The notes under the pieces were generated by a model. It did no database searches. It saw only the letters and a program-made list of their open reading frames with translations, and had not been told where the DNA came from. A stretch of 64,000 bases of DNA from Enterococcus caccae ATCC BAA-1240 (GTDB lineage: Bacteria; Bacillota; Bacilli; Lactobacillales; Enterococcaceae), in contig NZ_KE136476.1 of NCBI RefSeq assembly GCF_000407145.1, positions 124,001 to 188,000 on the forward strand, given 5' to 3'. The position numbers and the translations under genes are program-made. Position 1 is the stretch's first letter, and every line of letters begins with the position of its first letter. This document shows, piece by piece, positions 55,532 to 63,943 of this stretch.

Positions 55532-56173
55532 GTGCTAAGAACCGATCATATATCGTTTCAATTAGAAGAAAAATTGATTGTAAATGAGATTACAATTAAT
55601 TTCGAAAAAGGCAGTCATACAACAATTACTGGACCTTCTGGCAGTGGAAAAAGTACCTTTCTTAAATTACTGGCTTCTTTGTTGTCACCAACTAAAGGAG
55701 CCATTATTTTCAACAACCAAAACATTACAGAACTTGCACCTGAAAATTACCGTATGCAAGTCTCATACTGTTTCCAACAACCATCTTTATTTGGTGAAAC
55801 GGTTCGGGATAATTTTATGTTCCCGTATGAAGTGCGCAAAAAGGACTTTCAAGAAAACCATGTACTAGAGTTACTAGAAGAAGTAAAACTACCTGAAAGC
55901 TATCTCGACAAAAAAATCACTGAATTGTCAGGTGGAGAAAAGCAGCGTATTGCGTTGATTCGTAATGTGATATTTCTACCAGAAGTTCTACTTTTAGACG
56001 AGGTTACCGCTGGTCTAGATGAAGAAAGTAAACAAATCGTCAATCAATGGCTGTTGAAGTTGAATCAAGAAAAAAATGTGACCTTGATTCGTGTGACTCA
56101 TGACACAGAAGAAATTGCGCAATCAACAATCATTAAAAAAATCGTAGCAGGAAGATTGGAGGAGGACAAATGA
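55532..56173 (+). CDS. fetA: ABC transporter ATP-binding protein, FetA/YbbL-like
   Basis: 213 residues from GTG 55532 (AAAGGAATG upstream). Walker A GPSGSGKST, signature LSGGEKQR, Walker B VLLLDEVTAGLD and switch His VTHDTEE. It pairs with the UPF0014 permease gene by a 4-bp overlap. In E. coli the FetAB pair exports iron and improves resistance to oxidative stress; that role is assumed here from the pair. Confidence 0.82.
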   Translation: MLRTDHISFQLEEKLIVNEITINFEKGSHTTITGPSGSGKSTFLKLLASLLSPTKGAIIFNNQNITELAPENYRMQVSYCFQQPSLFGETVRDNFMFPYEVRKKDFQENHVLELLEEVKLPESYLDKKITELSGGEKQRIALIRNVIFLPEVLLLDEVTAGLDEESKQIVNQWLLKLNQEKNVTLIRVTHDTEEIAQSTIIKKIVAGRLEEDK

Positions 56174-56928
56174 ACTTAGCCGTGAATGATCTTTCATTAT
56201 TATTTGCTGGAATGTTGGTCATTGTTGCCTTACTAATCAGCTATAAAGAAAAACTAGGGTTTACGAAGGATATTATTATTAGTGTGTGTCGCGCAATCAT
56301 TCAATTAGTTTTAGTTGGCTATCTGTTGAAGTATGTGTTTCAAGTAGATAATGCGCTTTTGACAGTTGTGATGGCAGGGATCATCATCATTAATGCCGCA
56401 TTAAATGCGGGGAAACGTAGTAATCATCTGAAAAATAGTTTTTTGATTTCTTTGTTAGCGATCTTTTGCAGTACCGGTGTGACGATTGGTGTCCTGGTTT
56501 TATCAGGTGCAATTCGTTTTATTCCTTCACAAATTATTCCAATCAGCGGGATGATCGCAAGCAATTCCATGATCGCGATTGGGTTATGTTATCGGAATAT
56601 GGATAGTTTGTTTCATGACCAACGACAAGCGGTTCTTGAAAAACTTGCTTTAGGGGCAGATGTCAAACTAGCCTCACGTTCAATCGTTAGAGCGAGCATC
56701 CGAACAGGGATGGCGCCGACAATCGATTCTGCGAAAACGGTTGGTATTGTTAGTTTGCCAGGGATGATGTCAGGGTTGATTTTTGCTGGTGTGGATCCTG
56801 TTCATGCGATAAAGTATCAAATCATGGTGACATTTATGCTATTATCTGCAACAAGTATTGGTTCTGTTATTGCGACTTATCTAGCGTATAAACAGTATTA
56901 TAATGAGAGAAAACAATTGATTATTTAG
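56170..56928 (+). CDS. fetB: UPF0014 permease, FetB/YbbM-like
   Basis: 252 residues, seven or so helices. The family core RASIRTGMAPTIDSAKTVGIVSLPGMMSGLIFAG is clearly visible, as is the GMIASNSMIAIGLCYRNM stretch. ATG 56170 overlaps the ATPase stop codon. It should be the membrane part of the metal exporter with the preceding gene. Confidence 0.88.
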   Translation: MNLAVNDLSLLFAGMLVIVALLISYKEKLGFTKDIIISVCRAIIQLVLVGYLLKYVFQVDNALLTVVMAGIIIINAALNAGKRSNHLKNSFLISLLAIFCSTGVTIGVLVLSGAIRFIPSQIIPISGMIASNSMIAIGLCYRNMDSLFHDQRQAVLEKLALGADVKLASRSIVRASIRTGMAPTIDSAKTVGIVSLPGMMSGLIFAGVDPVHAIKYQIMVTFMLLSATSIGSVIATYLAYKQYYNERKQLII

Positions 56929-56938
56929 TAAACTTTCT

Positions 56939-56972
56939 AAAAGATAAGATGACATCCATCTTATCTTTTTTT
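56939..56972 (+). terminator. Terminator of the FetAB-like operon
   Basis: AAAAGATAAGATG, ACATC, CATCTTATCTTTTTTT. Confidence 0.88.
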
Positions 56973-56987
56973 ATATACTTTGCAATT

Positions 56988-57023
56988 AAAAGTATAGACA
57001 TTTGTTGAGGTTCGCTTTATAAT
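56988..57023 (+). promoter_or_regulatory. Promoter and GntR operator of the 6-phospho-beta-glucosidase gene
   Basis: TAGACA (56995-57000), 17 bp, TATAAT (57018-57023). The word AAAAGTATAGACATT (56988-57002) overlaps the -35 and recurs before the EIIC gene; its core GTATAGACA is also at the gntR promoter. Confidence 0.75.
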
Positions 57024-57072
57024 AATAGTGAATACGATGAGTGAAAAATGATTCGATGAAAGAGGGATAGCG

Positions 57073-58473
57073 ATGCAAAGAACATTTAAAGAAGATTTCT
57101 GGTGGGGAGCCGCTACATCAGGTCCACAAAGTGAAGGTCGTTTTAATAAAAAACATGCGAATATGTTTGATTATTGGTATGAAATCGAGCCAACTGACTT
57201 TTACGATCAAGTGGGTCCAGATGTAACCTCAAATTTTTACAATAGTTTCAAAGAAGATATTGCTTTGATGAAAGAAATTGGCTTAAATAGCGTTCGTACC
57301 TCGATTCAATGGAGTCGCTTAATCGATGATTTGGAGCTTGGAACAGTTAACGAAGATGCGGTTCGTTTTTATAACGAAGTGATTGACACATTTTTAGAAG
57401 CTGGTATTCGACCTGTAATGAACTTACATCATTTTGACTTACCTGTTGAGCTGTATCATAAATACGGTGGTTGGGAATCCAAACATGTGGTGGATTTGTA
57501 TGTGAAATTCGCTGAAAAATGTTTTGAATTATTTGGTGATCGTGTGAAAGACTGGTTTACACATAATGAACCAATTGTAGTTGTTGAAGGTGAATACTTA
57601 CACCAATTCCATTATCCAAAAATAGTGGATGGTAAAAAAGCGGTGCAAGTAGCCTACAATCTAAATCTGGCATCAGCTAAAGCGATTCAAGCATTTAGAA
57701 AATTAGGACTCCAAAATGATGGTGGCAGAATCGGAATCATTTTAAACTTAACACCGACATATCCCGCTTCTGATAATCCAGAAGATTTAGCGGCGGCCAA
57801 TATTGCGGAATTATTTAACAATCGTATGTTTTTAGATACGGCTGTTCATGGTGAATTTCCACAAGAGTTAGTTGATTTATTTATCAAAGATGGTGTCCTT
57901 TGGGAAAGTACATCAGAAGAATTAGCGGTGATCAAAGAAAATACGATCGATGTTCTAGGGGTTAATTTCTATCATCCAAATCGTGTAAAAGCGCCAGATA
58001 TTGCACCCAATAGTGTGGGCGAGTGGCTTCCAAATCGTTATTTTGATGAGTACAATATGCCGGGACGTCGTATGAATATTGACCGAGGTTGGGAAATTTA
58101 TCCTAAAGCATTGTATGATATTGCTATCAATATTCGTGATAATTACAATAATATTCCATGGTTTGTCTCTGAAAATGGAATGGGGATTTCTGGCGAGGAA
58201 CGCTTTATGAACGAAGACGGAGTAGTTGAAGATGATTATCGGATTGATTTTATTCGAGAACATTTAGAATGGGTTCATCAAGGGATTGAAGAGGGTTCAA
58301 ATTGTTTTGGCTACCATTTATGGACACCGATCGATTGTTGGTCATGGGCAAATGCATATAAGAATCGCTATGGCTTTATCTCTACAAATATCCATACACA
58401 AATCAAAACGATCAAAAAATCAGGGCATTGGTTTAAAACCGTTGCTCAAACAAATACAGTAACAGATAAATAA
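57073..58473 (+). CDS. 6-phospho-beta-glucosidase, GH1 family
   Basis: 466 residues. Acid/base glutamate in T-H-N-E166-P and nucleophile in V-S-E367-N-G-M are present, and FWWGAATSGPQSEG is the GH1 N-terminal signature. The C-terminal region WTPIDCWSWANAYKNRYGF follows the phospho-glycosidase pattern. It splits phosphorylated cellobiose-like sugars taken up by the PTS. It faces the GntR and EIIC genes (opposite strand) and shares their operator. Confidence 0.93.
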   Translation: MQRTFKEDFWWGAATSGPQSEGRFNKKHANMFDYWYEIEPTDFYDQVGPDVTSNFYNSFKEDIALMKEIGLNSVRTSIQWSRLIDDLELGTVNEDAVRFYNEVIDTFLEAGIRPVMNLHHFDLPVELYHKYGGWESKHVVDLYVKFAEKCFELFGDRVKDWFTHNEPIVVVEGEYLHQFHYPKIVDGKKAVQVAYNLNLASAKAIQAFRKLGLQNDGGRIGIILNLTPTYPASDNPEDLAAANIAELFNNRMFLDTAVHGEFPQELVDLFIKDGVLWESTSEELAVIKENTIDVLGVNFYHPNRVKAPDIAPNSVGEWLPNRYFDEYNMPGRRMNIDRGWEIYPKALYDIAINIRDNYNNIPWFVSENGMGISGEERFMNEDGVVEDDYRIDFIREHLEWVHQGIEEGSNCFGYHLWTPIDCWSWANAYKNRYGFISTNIHTQIKTIKKSGHWFKTVAQTNTVTDK

Positions 58474-58477
58474 AATG

Positions 58478-58524
58478 AAAAATGTGGCGTAAAACTGAAA
58501 ATCAGTTTTGCGTCACATTTTTTT
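58478..58524. terminator. Bidirectional terminator between the glucosidase and gntR genes
   Basis: AAAATGTGGCGTAAAACTGA pairs with TCAGTTTTGCGTCACATTTT; T runs lie on both sides. Confidence 0.9.
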
Positions 58525-58528
58525 CTAA

Positions 58529-59251
58529 CTATGCGTAATCAACATTTAAAATAGAATAGCTTCGTTGATCATACCGATTTCGACTACAAGAAAACTCAAT
58601 AGGACGTCCATTTTTTGAATAGACAACTTGCTGCACTTCAAGAACTGGATCATCTTTTTTACACTTTAGATATTGTTGATCGTATTTATCAGATTTATCT
58701 GCCTGAATATTTCGATAAGCTCCTGCAAAATCAAGCGATAATTGTTCCTTAATATAGGTATAAATCGATTCTTTCAGAATATCCGTTGTTAAACCAGGTA
58801 CTAGATCACAAGGCATGTAGGTATGTTCCAAAATAAAAGGCTCGTTTTCCAGAATTCTAAGACGGATGATTTTATAAACTGGTTGTTCTTCAGAAATAGC
58901 TAATCGTTCTTGGACTTCTTTTGAAGGGAATTCAACTTCAAACAAAATGACCTCGCTTTTTAACTCTTTATGGCGATCATGCATTTGTTTGCTAAGACCA
59001 TCATATTCATTGGCAGGTGAAGTATCTTTATCCCAAAAAGACCGATTCAATACTTTGGTTCCAGAACCACGTTGAGAGTATAAAAGACCTTCCATGACTA
59101 AAATCCCGATTGCTTTTTTGACAGTCATTCGACTTACGTTGAATTCTTTTACTAAGTCGGTTTGGTTAGGAATCAAGGTATCTGTTTTGTAAATATTATT
59201 TTTTATTCGTTCACGCAAGGTATCTGCGATTTCTTCATATTTTGGCTTCAT
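58529..59251 (-). CDS. GntR/HutC-family repressor (UTRA domain)
   Basis: 240 residues from ATG 59251, ten bases after GAGGAGG; the longer open frame to 59335 has no ribosome site. Residues 1-70 are a GntR winged helix (YEEIADTLRERI, NQTDLVKEFNVSRMTVKKAIGIL), and 95-235 a UTRA effector domain that binds a sugar phosphate. It has its own promoter whose -35 overlaps GTATAGACA, so autoregulation is likely. It should repress the adjacent glucosidase and EIIC genes until 6-phospho-beta-glucosides accumulate. Confidence 0.9.
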   Translation of the reverse strand: MKPKYEEIADTLRERIKNNIYKTDTLIPNQTDLVKEFNVSRMTVKKAIGILVMEGLLYSQRGSGTKVLNRSFWDKDTSPANEYDGLSKQMHDRHKELKSEVILFEVEFPSKEVQERLAISEEQPVYKIIRLRILENEPFILEHTYMPCDLVPGLTTDILKESIYTYIKEQLSLDFAGAYRNIQADKSDKYDQQYLKCKKDDPVLEVQQVVYSKNGRPIEFSCSRNRYDQRSYSILNVDYA

Positions 59252-59274
59252 ATCGTTACAACCTCCTCTTCTGT

Positions 59275-59303
59275 ATTGTAACTGATTATGAATGTATAGA
59301 CAA
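59275..59303 (-). promoter_or_regulatory. gntR promoter with operator
   Basis: On the minus strand TTGTCT (59303-59298), 17 bp, TACAAT (59280-59275). The operator core (GTATAGACA on plus, 59294-59302) covers the -35. Confidence 0.7.
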
Positions 59304-59305
59304 TT

Positions 59306-59348
59306 AAAGAAAAAGAAAGTGCAGTTAAATCGCACTTTCTTTTTCTTT
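59306..59348 (-). terminator. Terminator of the EIIC gene
   Basis: On the minus strand GAAAGTGC, nine bases, GCACTTTC, then a T-rich tail. The stem begins in the last codons of the EIIC gene. Confidence 0.8.
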
Positions 59349-60593
59349 GTCTAATAAGCGTAAGAATGGGTACCAAATCAAACCAACAAGGATTAAATCG
59401 ACAAGTTGTAAAATACCACCTAAGATGGAATTTGTTGCTAACATGCCGCTAAAGAAAATCGGAACAGTCCATGGAACGGATACACCAGTTGGCGGCGGCA
59501 CAATGCCTGCTGCCATAACAAGATAATTAAGCACCGTAACGATCAATGGCGCTAATACCCAAGGAATTAGGATCGTTGCATTCAAAACGATTGGCAATCC
59601 GAAAATAACAGGCTCATTTACGTTAAAAATTCCAGGTGCTAGACTTAAACGACCAATATCTCGATATTGCTTTTTCTTCATGACAAACGCCATGATCAAA
59701 ATAACTGCGAGTGTCATACCAGAACCGCCAAGTCCGACAGTAAAGGTTTCCATAAATGGTTTTGTAATGATGTGTGGTAATTTTTCTCCTGCTTTATAGG
59801 CATCTAAGTTTTCTAACATCAAGGTATTCCAAATAGGGTCCATTACGGAATTGACGATGATTTGACCATGTAACCCGAAGAACCATAGGAATTGAACAAA
59901 GAATAAGGCAATCAATGTTGCAGGTAAACTACTACCTAAACCAACTAACGGTTTTTGAATGACTTCGTAAATAACATCATGCAGATTTGTATTGAATAAA
60001 CCTGTCACGATCGCATTGATAAATAGAAAAACAGATAACGTTAAAATAGCAGGAATCAACGCAGCAAATGACTTAGCAACAGCAGGTGGGACACCATCAG
60101 GCATTTTTATTTGCCAGCCTTTTTTGGTAATTCTACAATAAATTTCACCAGCAAGAAAGGCAGCGATCATTCCGATAAACATGCCCTTAGCACCTAAACG
60201 ATCTAAAGATAAAACCCCAGAAACTTCTGTGCCGTCTTCAAGCGTCATCATAAAAGGAGTTAAAAGAAGAAAACTAGCAAACGAAACAGCTCCGCCAAAA
60301 ATCCCCTCGACATCATAGGATTTAGATAAATAATAGCCAATACCAAATGTAACAAAAACAGCCATGATGCTCATTGTGGCATTTTGACCGTTACCAAATA
60401 GTGAAGATAAGGTTCCTTTAGTTGCATCACTAAAAAAAGGTAAGTTATTGATTACAACGACGATTGATCCAAACATAGTTAATGGAAAAGATAACATAAA
60501 CGCATCTCTTAGAACAGAGAGATAGCGGTTTTGACCAAGCTTATTTGCAAGCGGCATGATCTTTTCTCCAAGAGAATCCATAAAGCCATTCAT
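59325..60593 (-). CDS. celB: PTS EIIC component, lactose/cellobiose family
   Basis: 422 residues, with about ten helices and the EIIC(Cel/Lac) motifs GLHGQIIVNSVMDPIWNTL, GGSGMTLAVIL and FNVNEPVIFGLPIVLN. It transports and, with EIIA and EIIB proteins, phosphorylates beta-glucosides. No EIIA or EIIB gene is present in this window, so it must use subunits encoded elsewhere. It is transcribed from a promoter with both the GntR word and a cre site. Confidence 0.92.
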   Translation of the reverse strand: MNGFMDSLGEKIMPLANKLGQNRYLSVLRDAFMLSFPLTMFGSIVVVINNLPFFSDATKGTLSSLFGNGQNATMSIMAVFVTFGIGYYLSKSYDVEGIFGGAVSFASFLLLTPFMMTLEDGTEVSGVLSLDRLGAKGMFIGMIAAFLAGEIYCRITKKGWQIKMPDGVPPAVAKSFAALIPAILTLSVFLFINAIVTGLFNTNLHDVIYEVIQKPLVGLGSSLPATLIALFFVQFLWFFGLHGQIIVNSVMDPIWNTLMLENLDAYKAGEKLPHIITKPFMETFTVGLGGSGMTLAVILIMAFVMKKKQYRDIGRLSLAPGIFNVNEPVIFGLPIVLNATILIPWVLAPLIVTVLNYLVMAAGIVPPPTGVSVPWTVPIFFSGMLATNSILGGILQLVDLILVGLIWYPFLRLLDKEKESAI

Positions 60594-60618
60594 ACTAATC
60601 AGTCCTTTATATTCTATT

Positions 60619-60632
60619 TGTAATCGATTACA
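60619..60632. promoter_or_regulatory. cre site (CcpA), EIIC promoter
   Basis: TGTAATCGATTACA is a perfect palindrome that matches TGWAANCGNTNWCA at every position. It overlaps the expected transcription start, so CcpA should repress the EIIC gene when a preferred sugar is present. Confidence 0.75.
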
Positions 60633-60638
60633 AAAGTT

Positions 60639-60674
60639 AATATACCACTTTATTTATATAATGTCTATACTTTT
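60639..60674 (-). promoter_or_regulatory. EIIC promoter with GntR operator
   Basis: On the minus strand TAGACA (60667-60662), 17 bp, TATATT (60644-60639). AAAAGTATAGACATT (60674-60660) covers the -35, as at the glucosidase promoter. Confidence 0.75.
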
Positions 60675-60706
60675 GTATTTAATGATTGTATATATTTTTT
60701 TGGAAG

Positions 60707-60739
60707 TAAAAAAAGAGCAAACCAGCAAGGGTTTGCTCT
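60707..60739 (-). terminator. Terminator of the lemA operon
   Basis: On the minus strand AGAGCAAACC, CTTGCT, GGTTTGCTCT and then seven T residues. Confidence 0.88.
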
Positions 60740-60779
60740 AAACTTGAGTTATTCAAATCAAATAGGAATGTTTCGGTTT

Positions 60780-61592
60780 CTAAATACTAGCGCCGCCGCC
60801 ACCAGAAGAACCGCCTCCTCCAGAGAAGCCACCTCCACCGCCGAAGCCGCTGCCTCCACTTGAAGAGCCACCGCCAAAACCGCCGCCGCCCCAATACCAA
60901 GGACCACTTCCACGGCCACCGCGACCACCACGTCCTCCACCAAAAAGAAGGAAAGGCAAGAGAATAAGAAGTACAAAGAAAATACTGAAGAACCCTTCTC
61001 CATCAGAATCGTCATCTGAGGAAACTTGGTCTATCTCATCATCTGACAAGGCATTTTTATCGGCTGGATAGTCATAATGTTTATCAATCAAAGTAGTAAC
61101 TGCGTTAAATGTGTATTGCAGTCCTTTGTTGACTGAAGCATCATTACTTGATTTTAAATCGTCTTTAGCATGTTGCAAAATATTTCCAGCAACGCTATCG
61201 GTGATGACATCTTCTAAACCGTAACCGACTTCGATCCGAACATTTCGCTCACCATTATTGAGGGCGTAAAGGATCAAAACACCATTATCCTCTTTTTGAT
61301 TTCCGATTTTCCATTTTTGAAAAAGATCGGGTGCATAACTATCGACACTATCACCTTCAGTCGAATCAATCACAGCTAAAACAACTTGAGGAGCTTCTGA
61401 CTTTTCTTTATAAAGCTCACCTTTTCGTTCAACTAAATTTTTAGTTGTCTCATCCAAGATTCTTGGTTGATCTAAATAAAAATGATCTGGTGAAGCGGGT
61501 AATTCAGCATATGCTGGTACTTGAAAACTGACGAAAAAGGTGACAAGGAAAAATAATACGCTAGGCAATAAACCTCGTCTAAAAAGTTTCAT
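60780..61592 (-). CDS. TPM-domain membrane protein, YgcG family
   Basis: 270 residues. Signal peptide, then a TPM domain (about 35-165, PRILDETTKNLVERKGELY, VRIEVGYGLEDVITD), a transmembrane helix (about 203-218) and a Gly/Ser/Arg-rich tail (GGGRGGRGGRG...). This is the usual partner of LemA in Firmicutes; the function is not well understood. It begins 6 bp after lemA and shares its promoter. Confidence 0.9.
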   Translation of the reverse strand: MKLFRRGLLPSVLFFLVTFFVSFQVPAYAELPASPDHFYLDQPRILDETTKNLVERKGELYKEKSEAPQVVLAVIDSTEGDSVDSYAPDLFQKWKIGNQKEDNGVLILYALNNGERNVRIEVGYGLEDVITDSVAGNILQHAKDDLKSSNDASVNKGLQYTFNAVTTLIDKHYDYPADKNALSDDEIDQVSSDDDSDGEGFFSIFFVLLILLPFLLFGGGRGGRGGRGSGPWYWGGGGFGGGSSSGGSGFGGGGGFSGGGGSSGGGGASI

Positions 61593-61598
61593 CGATCA

Positions 61599-62198
61599 TC
61601 ACTTCCCACTAGAAGTACTAGTAGAATTATCAAAATTCACAGAAGGTACAGTGCTAGCTGTTGGATCAGCTTTAAAGTAATCCTTCTTACCTAGACCCAT
61701 CATATTTGCAAAGATATTTTTAGGGAAAGAAACCACTTGTTCGTTGTATTCTTTTACAACATCATTGTAACGTTTACGTTCAACTGAAATGCGGTTTTCT
61801 GTTCCTTCTAATTGAGTCATTAACGTTTGGACATTGTCATTTGATTTTAGTTCTGGATAATTTTCATTGATGACATTGATCAAAGTACCTACAGATTGAT
61901 CCAACTCTTGGCTGGCTTTGATTTTATCTGAATCATTGTTTGCAGATCCGTATGCTTCACGGGCTTTAGCAATATCACCAAAGACTTTTTGTTCTTGTTG
62001 CATACTACCTTTAACACTGTTGACTAAGTTAGGAACCAGGTCTGCTCTACGTTGCATCACGTTTTCTACTTGGCTCCATTGTGACTCAACTGATTGTTCT
62101 TTCTTCGCTAATCCGTTGTATTGACTGATTCCGAAAACGCCTATTAACACAATGACGATCACAGCAATCAAGCCAAATTTTGTTTTGTTGTTTTTCAT
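61599..62198 (-). CDS. lemA: LemA family protein
   Basis: 199 residues, ATG 62198 after GGAGGAG. One N-terminal helix (about 9-25), then the helical LemA core: SQWSQVENVMQRRADLVPNLVNSVKG and YNEQVVSFPKNIFANMMG. It is anchored in the membrane with the bulk outside. It is first of a two-gene operon with the TPM-domain gene. Confidence 0.92.
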   Translation of the reverse strand: MKNNKTKFGLIAVIVIVLIGVFGISQYNGLAKKEQSVESQWSQVENVMQRRADLVPNLVNSVKGSMQQEQKVFGDIAKAREAYGSANNDSDKIKASQELDQSVGTLINVINENYPELKSNDNVQTLMTQLEGTENRISVERKRYNDVVKEYNEQVVSFPKNIFANMMGLGKKDYFKADPTASTVPSVNFDNSTSTSSGK

Positions 62199-62242
62199 AA
62201 ATTTCTCCTCCTAAAATTTAAAAGCTAAGTAAGCTCGTAAAG

Positions 62243-62329
62243 CTAGATATCAATAAAAGTATAACAGGCTCGTCCAGTCTTTTTTCCGAGAGACTAGCCT
62301 GAGAAACTAGATATCAATAAAAGTGTAAC
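62243..62329 (-). repeat. Tandem 23-nt repeat in the lemA upstream region
   Basis: CTAGATATCAATAAAAGT plus TATAAC (62243-62265) recurs with one change at 62307-62329, 64 bp apart. On the minus strand each copy carries GTTATACT or GTTACACT, the first being an extended -10-like TGTTATACT. An inverted repeat (AGGCT...AGTCT/AGACT...AGCCT, 62266-62300) lies between them. They may be duplicated promoters or regulator sites. Confidence 0.7.
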
Positions 62330-62590
62330 GAGCTTTTTAAACTTGATGTAATGATATTGTAATATTTCTGCAATGTTTTGGCATCCATCTTAAGACCTAT
62401 TTTTTCTAAATAAATCCTTCCGTATAGTTAATTATAAGGATTTCTAGGCGATAAGCCAAAGAAACCGACTTTTATGAATGTATGTTCAGTATAAAACGTA
62501 TGATTTGTCAGAGTTATTATTTTGTATTAGGGTAAAAGAGTAGGCTGGTCCTTACTTTTTATTGGCAACAAATTCATAGGAGGAATCAAG
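62330..62590. promoter_or_regulatory. Intergenic region before the dehydrogenase gene
   Basis: An 8-bp inverted repeat (AAATCCTT/AAGGATTT, 62413-62444) and AT-rich DNA are visible. TTGTCA near 62515 could be a -35, but no good -10 follows. The ribosome site of the next gene is AGGAGG. Confidence 0.35.
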
Positions 62591-63478
62591 ATGACAGAAA
62601 AAATCGAAAATCCGTTAACAAGATTCTACGATGGGAAATTTGAAAAACAATCACAAGAAGCACCTGCATTACAACAAAAAATGACACCTGTACCTGACTG
62701 TGGAGAAACATCTTACAAAGGATCAGGTAAATTGGCAGGTCGTAAAGCATTGATCACAGGTGGAGATTCTGGCATTGGACGTGCGGCAGCTATTGCATAT
62801 GCAAGAGAAGGTGCTGATGTAGCAATCAATTACTTACCTTTTGAAGAAGCAGATGCGAAGGAAGTTAAATCGTTGATTGAAGCAGAAGGTCGTAAAGCCG
62901 TTTTATTACCGGGTGATTTAAAAGATGAAACATTTACTAGAAACCTTATTCATGATGCCGCAAAAGAACTTGATGGTTTAGACACTTTAGTCCTTAATGC
63001 AGGCATGCAGCAGTCTGTAGAGAACATCAAAGACTTATCCACTCGACAAATCATGGATACCTACACGACAAATATCATATCAATGTATTGGGCAGTGCAA
63101 GAAGCGTTAGATTACTTGCCAGTAGGTGGCAGTATTATTACAACGACTTCGATTCAAAGTGCTGAACCAAGTGCAAATTTATTAGATTATGCAGCGACAA
63201 AAGGGGCGATCACCTCATTTAGTAAAGGATTATCAGCGCAATTAGCTTCTTCAGGTATTCGTGTAAATACAGTTGCTCCAGGACCGATTTGGACCGCCTT
63301 GCAAATATGTGGGGGACAACCGCCAGAAAAAATTCCAGAATTTGGGCAGCAAGAATCAATTGGTCGAGCAGGACAACCAGCTGAATTAGCTGCTGTTTAT
63401 GTGTTTTTAGCTTCAAATGAGGCTAGCTATGTGACTGGACAAGTTTATTCAATTACAGGTGGTAGTTTCTTTGCTTAA
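62591..63478 (+). CDS. Short-chain dehydrogenase/reductase, YhxC/YhdF-like
   Basis: 295 residues. An unusual 45-residue N-terminal extension ([15 protein letters not shown]) precedes the Rossmann motif [15 protein letters not shown] at about 137, the catalytic Ser (TTSIQS) and the Y-A-A-T-K active-site pair are present. The extension is typical of general-stress dehydrogenases of Firmicutes. The DUF2188 gene follows 30 bp later. Confidence 0.9.
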   Translation: MTEKIENPLTRFYDGKFEKQSQEAPALQQKMTPVPDCGETSYKGSGKLAGRKALITGGDSGIGRAAAIAYAREGADVAINYLPFEEADAKEVKSLIEAEGRKAVLLPGDLKDETFTRNLIHDAAKELDGLDTLVLNAGMQQSVENIKDLSTRQIMDTYTTNIISMYWAVQEALDYLPVGGSIITTTSIQSAEPSANLLDYAATKGAITSFSKGLSAQLASSGIRVNTVAPGPIWTALQICGGQPPEKIPEFGQQESIGRAGQPAELAAVYVFLASNEASYVTGQVYSITGGSFFA

Positions 63479-63508
63479 TTGATTTTATTATTAAGGAGAT
63501 GAAGAACA

Positions 63509-63943
63509 ATGCCTTGGGATTTAAAGGATTATCCAAGTTCGTTTAAAAACTTTGAGCCGTTGTTAAAAAAGAAAGCCATCGAAATCGCCAATGCGTTAGT
63601 CAGTGAAGGGTATCCAGATGACAGAGCGATCCCGATTGCGATTTCTCAATCTAAAAAGTGGCTGGATGAAGCAACGGATACTGAAAAAGCCGCTTTTAGG
63701 AAAGAAGCTGATCCTAAAAAGACAGACAAACACAGCAATAAAAAAATCAATACCGATTTGTTAGACAATGATGTTTTGGTTTATTATAAAGAAAATCGGT
63801 GGTATGTTCAGACTAAAAATGCTGAAAAACCCGTTGATTCATTTGATACAAAAGAGCAAGCGATGAAGCGAGCGAAAGAAATTGCTGAGAATAAAGAATC
63901 AAACGTTAGTGCATATAAAAAAGATGGAAAACCTAGTAAGTAA
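63509..63943 (+). CDS. YdaT-like stress protein with DUF2188 domain
   Basis: 144 residues, ATG 63509 after AAGGAG. Residues 1-60 (MPWDLKDYPSSFKNFEPLLKKKA...) form a helical YdaT-like segment; residues 80-140 have the DUF2188 pattern (WYVQTKNAEKPVDSFDTKEQAMKRAKEIAENKESNVSAY). Rich in Lys and Glu and probably soluble. It is likely cotranscribed with the dehydrogenase gene as a stress pair. Confidence 0.85.
   Translation: MPWDLKDYPSSFKNFEPLLKKKAIEIANALVSEGYPDDRAIPIAISQSKKWLDEATDTEKAAFRKEADPKKTDKHSNKKINTDLLDNDVLVYYKENRWYVQTKNAEKPVDSFDTKEQAMKRAKEIAENKESNVSAYKKDGKPSK

Noticed and set aside
62515-62540. GGGTAA word near 62529 as a sigma-B type promoter before the stress genes
   Set aside because: No matching -35 at the right distance, and enterococci are not known to have sigma-B.
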